Positions 29,234 to 37,470 of a stretch of 37,472 nucleotides of DNA are shown here, piece after piece. The stretch lies in the NCBI GenBank assembly GCA_024645025.1, contig JAHEGQ010000056.1, positions 1 to 37,472 of the forward strand, written 5' to 3'. A program made the position numbers and the translations under genes. The stretch comes from Sphingomonadaceae bacterium (GTDB lineage Bacteria; Pseudomonadota; Alphaproteobacteria; Sphingomonadales; Sphingomonadaceae). Each line of letters opens with the position of its first letter. Position 1 is the stretch's first letter. The notes beneath the pieces were generated by a model. The model saw nothing but the letters and a program-made list of their open reading frames with translations. It had not been told where the DNA came from and made no database searches.

Positions 29234-30048
29234 GGCTTACCCCCTCGGCGTTCGGCATAAATGTTGATGATCGCGGCGGCGGCCTCTTCGATAGAGCGCC
29301 GGGTCATGTCGATCACGGGCCAATCATTATCGGCAAACATCCGCCGGGCATAGGCCGTTTCGCGCGCGACAGCGTCCTGATCGACATAATCGGTGTCGGG
29401 CGCCTGGTTGAGCGCCAGCAGGCGGTTGCGGCGAATTTGGACCAGCCGTTCCGGATTGGTCACCAACCCGACGACCAGCGGATGCTTCACCTTGAACAAC
29501 AGGTCGGGAGGCGGGCTTTCGACAACGATGGGGATGTTGGCGGTCTTATATCCGCGATTGGCCAAGTAAATCGATGTCGGGGTTTTGGAACTGCGCGAAA
29601 CACCCGCCAAGATGATGTCCGCCTGTTCCCAATTTTCCCAATTCAGCCCGTCATCATGGGCGATGGTAAACTGAATGGCTTCAACGCGCGCGAAATAGGC
29701 ATCATCCAACAGATGCTGCAATCCGGGCCGGGCCTTGACCTTTTTGCCCAACACAGCGGACAGCGCATCCATGACGGGGTCAATCGCCCCGACATGAGGA
29801 AGGCCCAAGGCGGCGCAACGTTGCTCCAGCGCCACCCGAATGTCAGCGTTGACGATGGTAAAGAGGACAAGGCCTGGATTTTGGGCTATCTCGACCATGA
29901 TACGCTCAACCGCGCCTGGTGTGCGGACCATCGGCCAATAATGGCGCACGGGTTCCACATCGTCGAACTGGGCAAGCGCCGCCTTGACGACGGTTTCCAG
30001 CGTTTCACCGGTTGAGTCCGAAACAAGGTGAAGATGCAGTCGGGACAA
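29230..30048 (-). CDS. ppsR: Pyruvate phosphate dikinase / PEP synthase regulatory protein (DUF299 kinase-pyrophosphorylase)
   Basis: MSRLHLHLVSDSTGETLETVVKAALAQF; ADIILAGVSRSSKTPTSIYLANRGYKTANIPIV. Confidence 0.95.
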   Translation of the reverse strand: MSRLHLHLVSDSTGETLETVVKAALAQFDDVEPVRHYWPMVRTPGAVERIMVEIAQNPGLVLFTIVNADIRVALEQRCAALGLPHVGAIDPVMDALSAVLGKKVKARPGLQHLLDDAYFARVEAIQFTIAHDDGLNWENWEQADIILAGVSRSSKTPTSIYLANRGYKTANIPIVVESPPPDLLFKVKHPLVVGLVTNPERLVQIRRNRLLALNQAPDTDYVDQDAVARETAYARRMFADNDWPVIDMTRRSIEEAAAAIINIYAERRGGKP

Positions 30049-30347
30049 TGCGAAACGCCTATGTGGATAGAATTGGGGACAGGGCTAGCGGAAAGCCGTG
30101 GAGAAGTGCAAGCGGCGCGGATCGGGAAATCTCACGGGCTCTTGTCCACAGGCTTGCCAACAACGCGCCTGATTCATCCCGCCTTGTGGATAATGGGGAC
30201 GGTATGGATCGACTCTGCCCCCAGACGTTGGGGTGGGAGAGTCAAGCTGTGCGTGGAATCGCCTGAACCAAAGAATTCCCGTCTCGCGCCCCCCAACAAC
30301 TATCAACAACCTTTCAGAGTCTTTATTAATTGAATAGGGGAGAGGTT
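30049..30347. other. oriC: Candidate chromosomal replication origin (oriC) in the ppsR/hemE divergent intergenic region
   Basis: DnaA boxes TGTGGATAG (30062-30070), TTGTCCACA (30142-30150), TGTGGATAA (30185-30193, perfect TTATCCACA on -); GANTC at 30171, 30211, 30239, 30256, 30317; AT-rich 30301-30335; Caulobacter-type hemE/DUF299 context; divergent gene orientation. Confidence 0.75.
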
Positions 30348-31379
30348 ATGACTGTCATTCAAACCCGAAAACCTCTTCTCGAAACCCTAAAGGGCCAGCG
30401 TGCCGATCGTCTGCCCATGTGGCTGATGCGCCAAGCCGGCCGTTATCTGCCCGAATATCGTGCCCTGCGCGCGGAAAAAGGCGGTTTTCTGGAACTGGTG
30501 CACGACAGCGCGGCCGCGGCCGAAGTGACATTACAGCCCATTCGGCGCTTCGGGTTTGATGGCGCCATTTTGTTTTCCGACATTTTGGTCGTTCCCCATG
30601 CCTTGGGTCAGGACCTGTGGTTTGAAGCAGGCGAAGGCCCACGTCTTGCCCCTAAGCTGGTTGATGCCACGCTGGAGGCGCTCACCAAGGCCCCTGAGCG
30701 GCTCTTGCCGGTCATCGAGACAGTTCGGCAGGTCAAGGCCCTGTTACCGGGTGAAACGACCTTTCTGGGCTTTGCGGGAAGCCCCTGGACAGTCGCCACC
30801 TATATGGTCGCCGGGCAGGGCAGCCGCGAACAGGCCGAGACACGACGTTTTGCCTATCGCGACCCCAAGGCCTTCCAACAGATTATCGATGCGATTGCCG
30901 ATTTGACCATTAGCTATCTCTCGGACCAGATCAGCGCAGGCGTCGAAGCCGTTCAATTGTTTGACAGCTGGTCGGGCAGCTTAAGCCCGGCCCAGTTTGA
31001 AGATTGGGTGATTGCCCCAACGGCCAAGATTATCTCGTCCCTGAAGGCGCGGCATCCGGAAGCGGTTGTAATTGGCTTTCCAAAGGGTGCAGGCGGCAAG
31101 CTGCCGGCCTATGCGCGGGAAGTGGGGGCGGATGCGATTGGGCTGGATGAAACGGTAGATCCTGTCTGGGCGCACCAAAATCTGCCCAAGAATTTGCCTG
31201 TTCAGGGTAATTTGGATCCCTTGGCACTGATTGCGGGCGGCGCGACCCTGGATGCGGCGGTGACACGGGTGATTGACGCATTTGCGGATCGTCCCCATGT
31301 TTTCAACCTTGGCCATGGGATTTTGCCGGATACGCCGATTGCCCATGTCGAGGCGTTGGTTGCGCGCATTCGAGGATAA
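30348..31379 (+). CDS. hemE: Uroporphyrinogen decarboxylase
   Basis: RLPMWLMRQAGRYLPEYRALRAEKGGFLEL; start ATG 30348 preceded by GGGGAGAGG. Confidence 0.97.
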   Translation: MTVIQTRKPLLETLKGQRADRLPMWLMRQAGRYLPEYRALRAEKGGFLELVHDSAAAAEVTLQPIRRFGFDGAILFSDILVVPHALGQDLWFEAGEGPRLAPKLVDATLEALTKAPERLLPVIETVRQVKALLPGETTFLGFAGSPWTVATYMVAGQGSREQAETRRFAYRDPKAFQQIIDAIADLTISYLSDQISAGVEAVQLFDSWSGSLSPAQFEDWVIAPTAKIISSLKARHPEAVVIGFPKGAGGKLPAYAREVGADAIGLDETVDPVWAHQNLPKNLPVQGNLDPLALIAGGATLDAAVTRVIDAFADRPHVFNLGHGILPDTPIAHVEALVARIRG

Positions 31380-31386
31380 GGATTTT

Positions 31387-31842
31387 ATGACGGCTGCACT
31401 GATCGGACTTTTGGGCAACGCCTATTTATGGGTGAAGGCGGGTCATATCATCTTTGTCATCTTCTGGATGGCGGGCCTGTTCATGATGCCGCGCTTCTTT
31501 GTCTATCATCAGGAATCAACGCCCGGCAGCGCCGAAGATCGTTTGTGGGTTGAACGCGAAGCACGGTTGTTGCGCATCATCCTGAAGCCATCACTGATCG
31601 TTGTCTGGGTCTTTGGTCTGGCGTTGGCCTTGGATACGGGCGCCTTTGTACAGGGCTGGTTTCATCTGAAGTTTTTGGTGGTTCTGGGCCTGTCCGGCTA
31701 TCATGGCTGGATGGTTGGCTATGCCCGGCGTCTGGCCGCTGGGGATCGCCGTCTATCGGGTAAGACACTTCGGATTTTGAACGAAGTGCCGGGGATCGCT
31801 GCGGTTCTGATTGTTGTTCTGGCGATTGTGAAGCCGTTCTAA
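31387..31842 (+). CDS. hemJ: Protoporphyrinogen IX oxidase HemJ
   Basis: LWVKAGHIIFVIFWMAGLFMMPRFFVYHQES; MVGYARRLAAGDRRLSGKTLRILNEVP; follows hemE. Confidence 0.94.
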   Translation: MTAALIGLLGNAYLWVKAGHIIFVIFWMAGLFMMPRFFVYHQESTPGSAEDRLWVEREARLLRIILKPSLIVVWVFGLALALDTGAFVQGWFHLKFLVVLGLSGYHGWMVGYARRLAAGDRRLSGKTLRILNEVPGIAAVLIVVLAIVKPF

Positions 31843-31905
31843 AGCCCCAATGTGCCCCTTGGTCGGCAAAGCAGCCAGCGGGACATATGCTTGACTTCAT
31901 AAGGT

Positions 31906-31928
31906 GGTAGGCCTAGGCGATGCCTACC
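31906..31928 (+). promoter_or_regulatory. Hairpin in the rho leader
   Basis: GGTAGGC (31906-31912) / GCCTACC (31922-31928), 9-nt loop, about 90 nt upstream of rho. Confidence 0.4.
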
Positions 31929-32018
31929 GCTCGGCCGTTCGTGCCTTGATCGCAGCTTAAGTCCTATTTTCTCTATGCTGCCGCGGCTCTCCTACCCAAT
32001 GATGACCGGATTTGATCC

Positions 32019-33278
32019 ATGATGCATTTGAAAGAATTGAAGAAGAAGACACCTGCAGAGCTTGTTGAGCTGGCAGAAGAAATGGGTGTCGAGGGCGCGT
32101 CGACGCTGCGTAAGCAGGACCTGATGTTCGCGATCCTGAAGGTTGAAGCGGAAAATGGCGAAGAAATCGTCGGAGAGGGCACGATTGAAGTGCTGTCCGA
32201 TGGCTTTGGCTTTTTGCGCGCGCCGGAATCCAACTATCTGGCCGGGCCGGACGATATTTATGTTTCACCCAATATGGTCCGCCGATATGGCTTGCGGACG
32301 GGCGACACGGTGGAAGGCGAAATCCGCGGGCCTAAGGATGGCGAACGCTATTTCGCGCTGACCACGATCAAGTCGATTAACTTCGATGATCCTGACGTTG
32401 TCCGCCATCGCGTCAATTTTGACAATCTGACGCCGCTTTACCCCGACGAACGGTTGAAGCTGGATACGCTGGATCCGACCGTTAAAGACAAGTCGGCCCG
32501 TGTCATCGACATCATTTCGCCTCAGGGCAAGGGCCAGCGCGCGCTGATTGTCGCCCCGCCGCGCACGGGTAAGACCGTGCTGTTGCAGAACATGGCGAAG
32601 GCGATCACCGATAATCATCCGGAAGTTTTCCTGCTCGTTCTCCTGGTTGATGAGCGTCCAGAAGAAGTGACCGATATGCAGCGGTCGGTAAAGGGCGAGG
32701 TGATTTCCTCCACCTTTGACGAGCCCGCCTCCCGGCACGTTCAGGTCGCTGAAATGGTCATTGAAAAGGCCAAGCGTCTGGTGGAGCATAAAAAGGACGT
32801 TGTGATCCTTTTGGACTCGATCACGCGTTTGGGCCGCGCCTACAACACGGTTGTGCCGTCATCGGGCAAGGTGCTGACCGGCGGCGTTGACGCCAATGCC
32901 CTGCAGCGCCCAAAGCGGTTCTTTGGTGCTGCACGCAACATCGAAGAAGGGGGGTCGCTGTCCATCATCGCGACGGCGCTGATTGATACTGGCAGCCGCA
33001 TGGACGAAGTGATCTTTGAAGAATTCAAGGGCACCGGCAACTCGGAAATCGTGCTTGATCGCAAGGTTGCCGACAAGCGCATCTTCCCGGCGCTGGATGT
33101 TGGCAAGTCCGGCACCCGTAAGGAAGAATTGCTTGTGGAAAAGGACAAGCTAACCAAGATGTGGGTGCTGCGCCGTATCTTGATGCAAATGGGCACGATC
33201 GACGCGATGGAATTCCTGCTCGACAAGATGAAGGATTCCAAGACCAACGATGATTTCTTCGACAGCATGAACCAATAA
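32019..33278 (+). CDS. rho: Transcription termination factor Rho
   Basis: [74 protein letters not shown]. Confidence 0.98.
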   Translation: MMHLKELKKKTPAELVELAEEMGVEGASTLRKQDLMFAILKVEAENGEEIVGEGTIEVLSDGFGFLRAPESNYLAGPDDIYVSPNMVRRYGLRTGDTVEGEIRGPKDGERYFALTTIKSINFDDPDVVRHRVNFDNLTPLYPDERLKLDTLDPTVKDKSARVIDIISPQGKGQRALIVAPPRTGKTVLLQNMAKAITDNHPEVFLLVLLVDERPEEVTDMQRSVKGEVISSTFDEPASRHVQVAEMVIEKAKRLVEHKKDVVILLDSITRLGRAYNTVVPSSGKVLTGGVDANALQRPKRFFGAARNIEEGGSLSIIATALIDTGSRMDEVIFEEFKGTGNSEIVLDRKVADKRIFPALDVGKSGTRKEELLVEKDKLTKMWVLRRILMQMGTIDAMEFLLDKMKDSKTNDDFFDSMNQ

Positions 33279-33287
33279 GGTGCAGCA

Positions 33288-33929
33288 GTGACGCTTGACC
33301 TTGCCGATGTCCTCACGCCCGCAGGGCTGACGACGTTGCTGACGGTGATCCTGATCGACCTGACCATGGCGGGCGACAATGTCGTCATCATGGGCACACT
33401 GGCCTCTGGTTTGCCGGAGCGGGACCGGCGGCGGGTGATCATGGTCGGCGTTGCGATGGCGCTGGTTTTCCTGATCGGCTTTGCACTGACCGCGACCTGG
33501 CTGCTCAACCTAACCGGGCTGTTGCTGGCCGGTGGGCTGCTGCTGATGTGGGTCGCGTATAATATGTATCGGGAATTGCGCCCGCTGACGCCAGTGGTTG
33601 CGGACGACCCTGGAACGCCGGAAATCGAAGGCCCGCCAGCCACCAAAACCTTCATGCAGGCGGCAATCCAGATCACCTTGGCCGATTTGTCGATGAGCCT
33701 CGACAATGTCTTGGCCGTCGCTGCCGCGGCGCGCCAGCACCCGACGGTTCTGTTCTTTGGGCTGGCGTTGTCGGTGACGTTGATGGGCCTTGCCGCCAAT
33801 CTGGTTGCCAAGCTTGTCCAGCGCTACCACTGGATCGCATGGATTGGGCTTGTCATGATCTTATATGTGGCGCTCAATATGATTTGGGACGGCTGGTTTC
33901 AGGTCAGCCCCTTGCTGTTCGGGAGTTAA
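33288..33929 (+). CDS. TerC/YjbE family integral membrane protein (copy 1)
   Basis: LIDLTMAGDNVVIMGTLASGLPERDRRRVIMVG and ITLADLSMSLDNVLAVAAAA motifs; GTG start. Confidence 0.9.
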   Translation: MTLDLADVLTPAGLTTLLTVILIDLTMAGDNVVIMGTLASGLPERDRRRVIMVGVAMALVFLIGFALTATWLLNLTGLLLAGGLLLMWVAYNMYRELRPLTPVVADDPGTPEIEGPPATKTFMQAAIQITLADLSMSLDNVLAVAAAARQHPTVLFFGLALSVTLMGLAANLVAKLVQRYHWIAWIGLVMILYVALNMIWDGWFQVSPLLFGS

Positions 33930-34616
33930 GTGATGGACGGCCTTTCTGCCATTTGGACCGCGATTGCGACCGACTTTTCCAACATTACGGAACCCACGGC
34001 GCTGGCGGCTTTCATTCAGGTTTTGCTGATCGATCTGGTGCTGGCGGGCGATAATGCGATCGTTGTCGGTGCACTGGCGGCGGGTCTGCCAGCGGCGCAG
34101 CGCAAAAAGGTTATTCTCATCGGCGTTGTCGCGGCTTTGGTGTTGCGCATTATCTTTGCGCTGACGGTCAGCTGGCTTTTGGGTATTGTTGGCCTTGTTT
34201 TGGCGGGCGGACTGCTGCTGCTCTGGGTTGGCTGGCGCATGTATCGCGATCTCCACACCCATTCGGAATCGGGGGGCTCCCCGGAGATTCTGGGGGATGA
34301 ACATTCCGGGATTGCCCCGGCAAAAAGCTTTGCGGCCGCGGCATGGTCGGTCGCTGTGGCAGATGTTTCGATGAGCCTTGATAATGTGCTGGCGGTCGCC
34401 GGTGCAGCGCGCGAGCATCCGGGGATCCTGATCGTTGGCCTGATCTTTGCGGTCGCGTTGATGGGCGTCGCTGCCAATATCATTGCCCGATATATTGAAC
34501 GCTATCGTTGGATTGCGTGGTTTGGCTTGGCGGTGATCCTCTATGTCGCGGTCAAAATGATCTGGGAGGGCTATCACGAAGTCCATCCCCATATTCTGGC
34601 GCTGACGGGGGCCTGA
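33930..34616 (+). CDS. TerC/YjbE family integral membrane protein (copy 2)
   Basis: LIDLVLAGDNAIVVGALAAGLPAAQRKKVILIG and VAVADVSMSLDNVLAVAGAA; starts immediately after copy 1 (GTG 33930 or ATG 33933). Confidence 0.9.
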   Translation: MMDGLSAIWTAIATDFSNITEPTALAAFIQVLLIDLVLAGDNAIVVGALAAGLPAAQRKKVILIGVVAALVLRIIFALTVSWLLGIVGLVLAGGLLLLWVGWRMYRDLHTHSESGGSPEILGDEHSGIAPAKSFAAAAWSVAVADVSMSLDNVLAVAGAAREHPGILIVGLIFAVALMGVAANIIARYIERYRWIAWFGLAVILYVAVKMIWEGYHEVHPHILALTGA

Positions 34617-34624
34617 GGTCAGGG

Positions 34625-34658
34625 CGGCCCCCACCTTAGCAAACTAAGGCGGGGGCTG
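34625..34658. terminator. Bidirectional terminator-like hairpin between convergent TerC and dienelactone hydrolase genes
   Basis: CCCCCACCTTAG (34628-34639) CAAA CTAAGGCGGGGG (34644-34655): 12-bp arms, one A/C mismatch, flanked by further pairs. Confidence 0.7.
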
Positions 34659-34676
34659 TGATTACCCTGGAAATAG

Positions 34677-35366
34677 TTAGCCCAGATGTTCGGCAAAAAA
34701 GGCCTCGGTCCGGCCATCGGCAAGCTGGGCGCCCGCGTCATCCCGGCGATTGCCCATTTCAGCCGCAAAGCCATGATCCAGCCCGATATAATCGTGGAGC
34801 GTGACTTTGGGGTGCGCATCTAGTGCCTTATGGATGGCGGATTGCGCGTCGGGCCCGACAAAATGGTCGGCGGTTGGGATGTGGAGCATCAGCGGATTGG
34901 CGATGGCATGGCTTTCATCAAGCATGGTATCGATCATCACGCCATAATAGCCGACGGCGGCATCCACATCGGTCCGGGTGGCAGCCATATAGGCCAGTCG
35001 GCCGCCAAGGCAGAAGCCAACAAGGCCAATTTTGGCGACGGGGTTGTGGCCGGCAAGGCCATGGCGGATGGCCTTGATCGCCGTTTCGATATCGATCACG
35101 CCATCTTGCGCGTCATATTGCTGAAAATAGCCAAAGGCCTGTTGAAGCTCTGCCTCGACATCGGGATTCAGCTCTACCCCCGGCGCGAACCGCCAGAAAA
35201 TGTCGATCGCGACGGCCAGATAGCCTTTGGCCGCCCAACCATCGCATTTGCGGCGAATGCCTTCATTCAGGCCGAAGATTTCGGGGACCACAAGAATGGC
35301 CGCCTTGGGCGGGGTGGCGGGGGCAGTGATATAGGCGTTCATCTCGCCAATCTTGGTCATGCTCAT
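34677..35366 (-). CDS. Dienelactone hydrolase family protein
   Basis: AILVVPEIFGLNEGIRRKCDGWAAKGYLAVAID; VGFCLGGRLAYMAA nucleophile motif; DHGFA. Confidence 0.93.
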   Translation of the reverse strand: MSMTKIGEMNAYITAPATPPKAAILVVPEIFGLNEGIRRKCDGWAAKGYLAVAIDIFWRFAPGVELNPDVEAELQQAFGYFQQYDAQDGVIDIETAIKAIRHGLAGHNPVAKIGLVGFCLGGRLAYMAATRTDVDAAVGYYGVMIDTMLDESHAIANPLMLHIPTADHFVGPDAQSAIHKALDAHPKVTLHDYIGLDHGFAAEMGNRRDDAGAQLADGRTEAFFAEHLG

Positions 35367-35866
35367 ATCAATCGTGTCCTTTTCTCGAGGGGAAGCTGGT
35401 TATATTCGAAATCCAAAAGCCAGCTTTTGGTGCGGGGCCCATCGCCCGCTGAATAATATTCCGCACCTGCGCTAGAGGTAACGCGGTGGCACGGGATGAT
35501 GAGGGGGTAGGCGTTGGTCTTGCACGCTTGCCCAACGGCGCGGGCGATACTGCCTATTTCGGCCGCCACCGCGCCATAGGTGCGCGTTTCACCATAGGGG
35601 ATGGCAGCAATTGCGGCGCGCAGCTGACGGCCTTCGCCTTTTGGAAGATCAACCAACGGAAGATCAAATTGCTGACAGCGGCCCGCAAACCAGCCGGTCA
35701 GCTGGTCCAGCGCACGGGCGAGAATGGGGTGGGCGGTATCTCCGCCTTTTGGTGCGGCGGCGGTCTGGCCCAGCAGGCGCAGGCCAAGCAACGCCGCGTC
35801 GGACGTGTGCAGCACGATCGGGCCGATCGGGCTTTCGAAACAGGCGGTTGCGGTTACGCGATGCAT
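35363..35866 (-). CDS. ogt: Methylated-DNA--[protein]-cysteine S-methyltransferase
   Basis: IPYGETRTYGAVAAEIGSIARAVGQACKTNAYPLIIPCHRV; start refined to MHRVTATACFESPIGPIVL. Confidence 0.9.
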   Translation of the reverse strand: MHRVTATACFESPIGPIVLHTSDAALLGLRLLGQTAAAPKGGDTAHPILARALDQLTGWFAGRCQQFDLPLVDLPKGEGRQLRAAIAAIPYGETRTYGAVAAEIGSIARAVGQACKTNAYPLIIPCHRVTSSAGAEYYSAGDGPRTKSWLLDFEYNQLPLEKRTRLI

Positions 35867-35914
35867 GGCGCACAGATGGAACGAAATGACCGATGGCTCA
35901 AGGGAGGAAGGGCG

Positions 35915-36154
35915 ATGAAGTTTCACATCGACGTTGATTGCACGCCCGAGGAAGTGCGCCGGCTTGTCGGGTTGCCGGATTTATCTGAGGTGCATGCGGC
36001 CTATATCGAGCAGATGAAGGATGTCATGGCGAAAGGTTTGACGCCGGATATGGTCGATTCCATGGTCCGCAACTGGATGCCAGGCGGTGCTGCGGGCATG
36101 GATTTCATGCGTGATCTGATGAAGGGCCTGTCCACGCCACCCAAGCGGGATTGA
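35915..36154 (+). CDS. DUF6489-like small conserved protein
   Basis: 79 aa MKFHIDVDCTPEEVRRLVGLPDLSEVHAAYIEQMKDVMAKGLTPDMVDSMVRNWMPGGAAGMDFMRDLMKGL; RBS-like GGGAGGAAGGG upstream. Confidence 0.75.
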   Translation: MKFHIDVDCTPEEVRRLVGLPDLSEVHAAYIEQMKDVMAKGLTPDMVDSMVRNWMPGGAAGMDFMRDLMKGLSTPPKRD

Positions 36155-36168
36155 TCCGAGCGTTCAAA

Positions 36169-37440
36169 ATGACCCAAGTCGAGACGATCTTTGCCCTTTC
36201 CAGTGGCGCACCGCCGGCGGGCATTGCTGTTGTGCGGATCAGCGGCCCTGCGGCTGGGGCGGCGCTTGTTGCACTGGCGGGGGCGTTACCGCCGCCGCGC
36301 CATGCCAGTTATCGACGGGTGCGCGATGCGGCGGGGGCCGTGCTCGACCATGCGTTGATCTTGTGGTTTCCCGGCCCGCACAGTGCGACAGGCGAGGATT
36401 TGGCGGAATTGCATCTTCATGGTGGCCGCGCGGTGGTCGCTGCGGTTTTGGCGGCGCTGGCAGATCTGCCCGGCTGTGTTCCTGCCGAGGCTGGTGCCTT
36501 TACGCGTCGGGCCTTTGAGAATGGTCGGATCGACCTAAGCGCGGCGGAAGGGTTGGCCGATCTGTTGGCGGCAGAGACGGAGGGGCAGCGGCAATCCGCC
36601 CTTGTTCTGGCTGAAGGCGCGCTGGGACGTCAGGTAGCGTTATGGGAGGCCCGCCTTTTGGCGGAATCTGCGCGGATCGAGGCGCTGCTGGATTTTGCCG
36701 ATGAAGGGGATGTGGCCGATGCGCTGCCGGATACGAATGGCCTCTCGCTGTTGGTAGACGAGATGACGGCGCTGGCTGCTGCGCCGCCCGCGGAGCGTTT
36801 GCGCGATGGTGTCCGGCTGGTTTTGGCGGGCCCCCCCAATTCCGGTAAATCAAGCCTGTTTAACGCTCTGTCCGGCAGGGATGCGGCGATTGTCACCCCG
36901 ATTGCGGGCACAACGCGGGATCGGTTGGAGGCGCCGATCAGCCTGGAGGGGGTGCCCTTTTTGTTAATTGATACAGCGGGCCTGCGTGACATGACCGACG
37001 ACGCGGTGGAGGCGATCGGGATACAGCGGTCCGGCGAGGCGATGGTGCAGGCGGATATCCTCTTATGGCTTGGCGCGCCGGAGGACTGCCCATCGGGTGC
37101 GCTGCAACTGGCGACCAAGGCCGACCTCGCTTCTGGTGATCGACCCGGCTTGGCGGTATCGGTTGTGTCTGGGGCTGGCTTGAACGCGCTGCGGTCGGAG
37201 ATTCTGGCCCGTGCGCGTGCGCTGTTGCCCAAGCCGGGGGCGTTGGCACTTCATGCGCGTCACAGGTCGATTATGGGCGATGTCTTGCAGTGGCTGCGGG
37301 CTGCGGTTGCGGCGGACGATCTGCTGGTGCGGGCCGAGGTGCTGCGTTTGGCGCGGCAAGGTTTGGATGCGCTCACGGGGCGGTCTGGGGTCGAATCGAT
37401 GCTGGATGCGCTTTTCGGGCAGTTCTGTATTGGAAAATAG
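36169..37440 (+). CDS. mnmE: tRNA modification GTPase MnmE (TrmE)
   Basis: MTQVETIFALSSGAPPAGIAVVRISGPAA; GPPNSGKSSLFNALSGRDAAIVTPIAGTTRD; DTAGLRD; C-terminal FCIGK. Confidence 0.97.
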   Translation: MTQVETIFALSSGAPPAGIAVVRISGPAAGAALVALAGALPPPRHASYRRVRDAAGAVLDHALILWFPGPHSATGEDLAELHLHGGRAVVAAVLAALADLPGCVPAEAGAFTRRAFENGRIDLSAAEGLADLLAAETEGQRQSALVLAEGALGRQVALWEARLLAESARIEALLDFADEGDVADALPDTNGLSLLVDEMTALAAAPPAERLRDGVRLVLAGPPNSGKSSLFNALSGRDAAIVTPIAGTTRDRLEAPISLEGVPFLLIDTAGLRDMTDDAVEAIGIQRSGEAMVQADILLWLGAPEDCPSGALQLATKADLASGDRPGLAVSVVSGAGLNALRSEILARARALLPKPGALALHARHRSIMGDVLQWLRAAVAADDLLVRAEVLRLARQGLDALTGRSGVESMLDALFGQFCIGK

Positions 37441-37454
37441 CGCGCCTGTCGGCC

Positions 37455-37470
37455 TGTTTCACGTGAAACA
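37455..37470. promoter_or_regulatory. parS: parS centromere site (ParB binding palindrome)
   Basis: Perfect 16-bp palindrome TGTTTCACGTGAAACA; last A begins ATG at 37470-37472, the presumed start of mnmG/gidA, which runs off the window. Confidence 0.88.

Noticed and set aside
30301-30313. IHF-like site TATCAACAACCTT in the candidate origin
   Set aside because: Spacing is off by one from the WATCAANNNNTTR consensus, so not supported.
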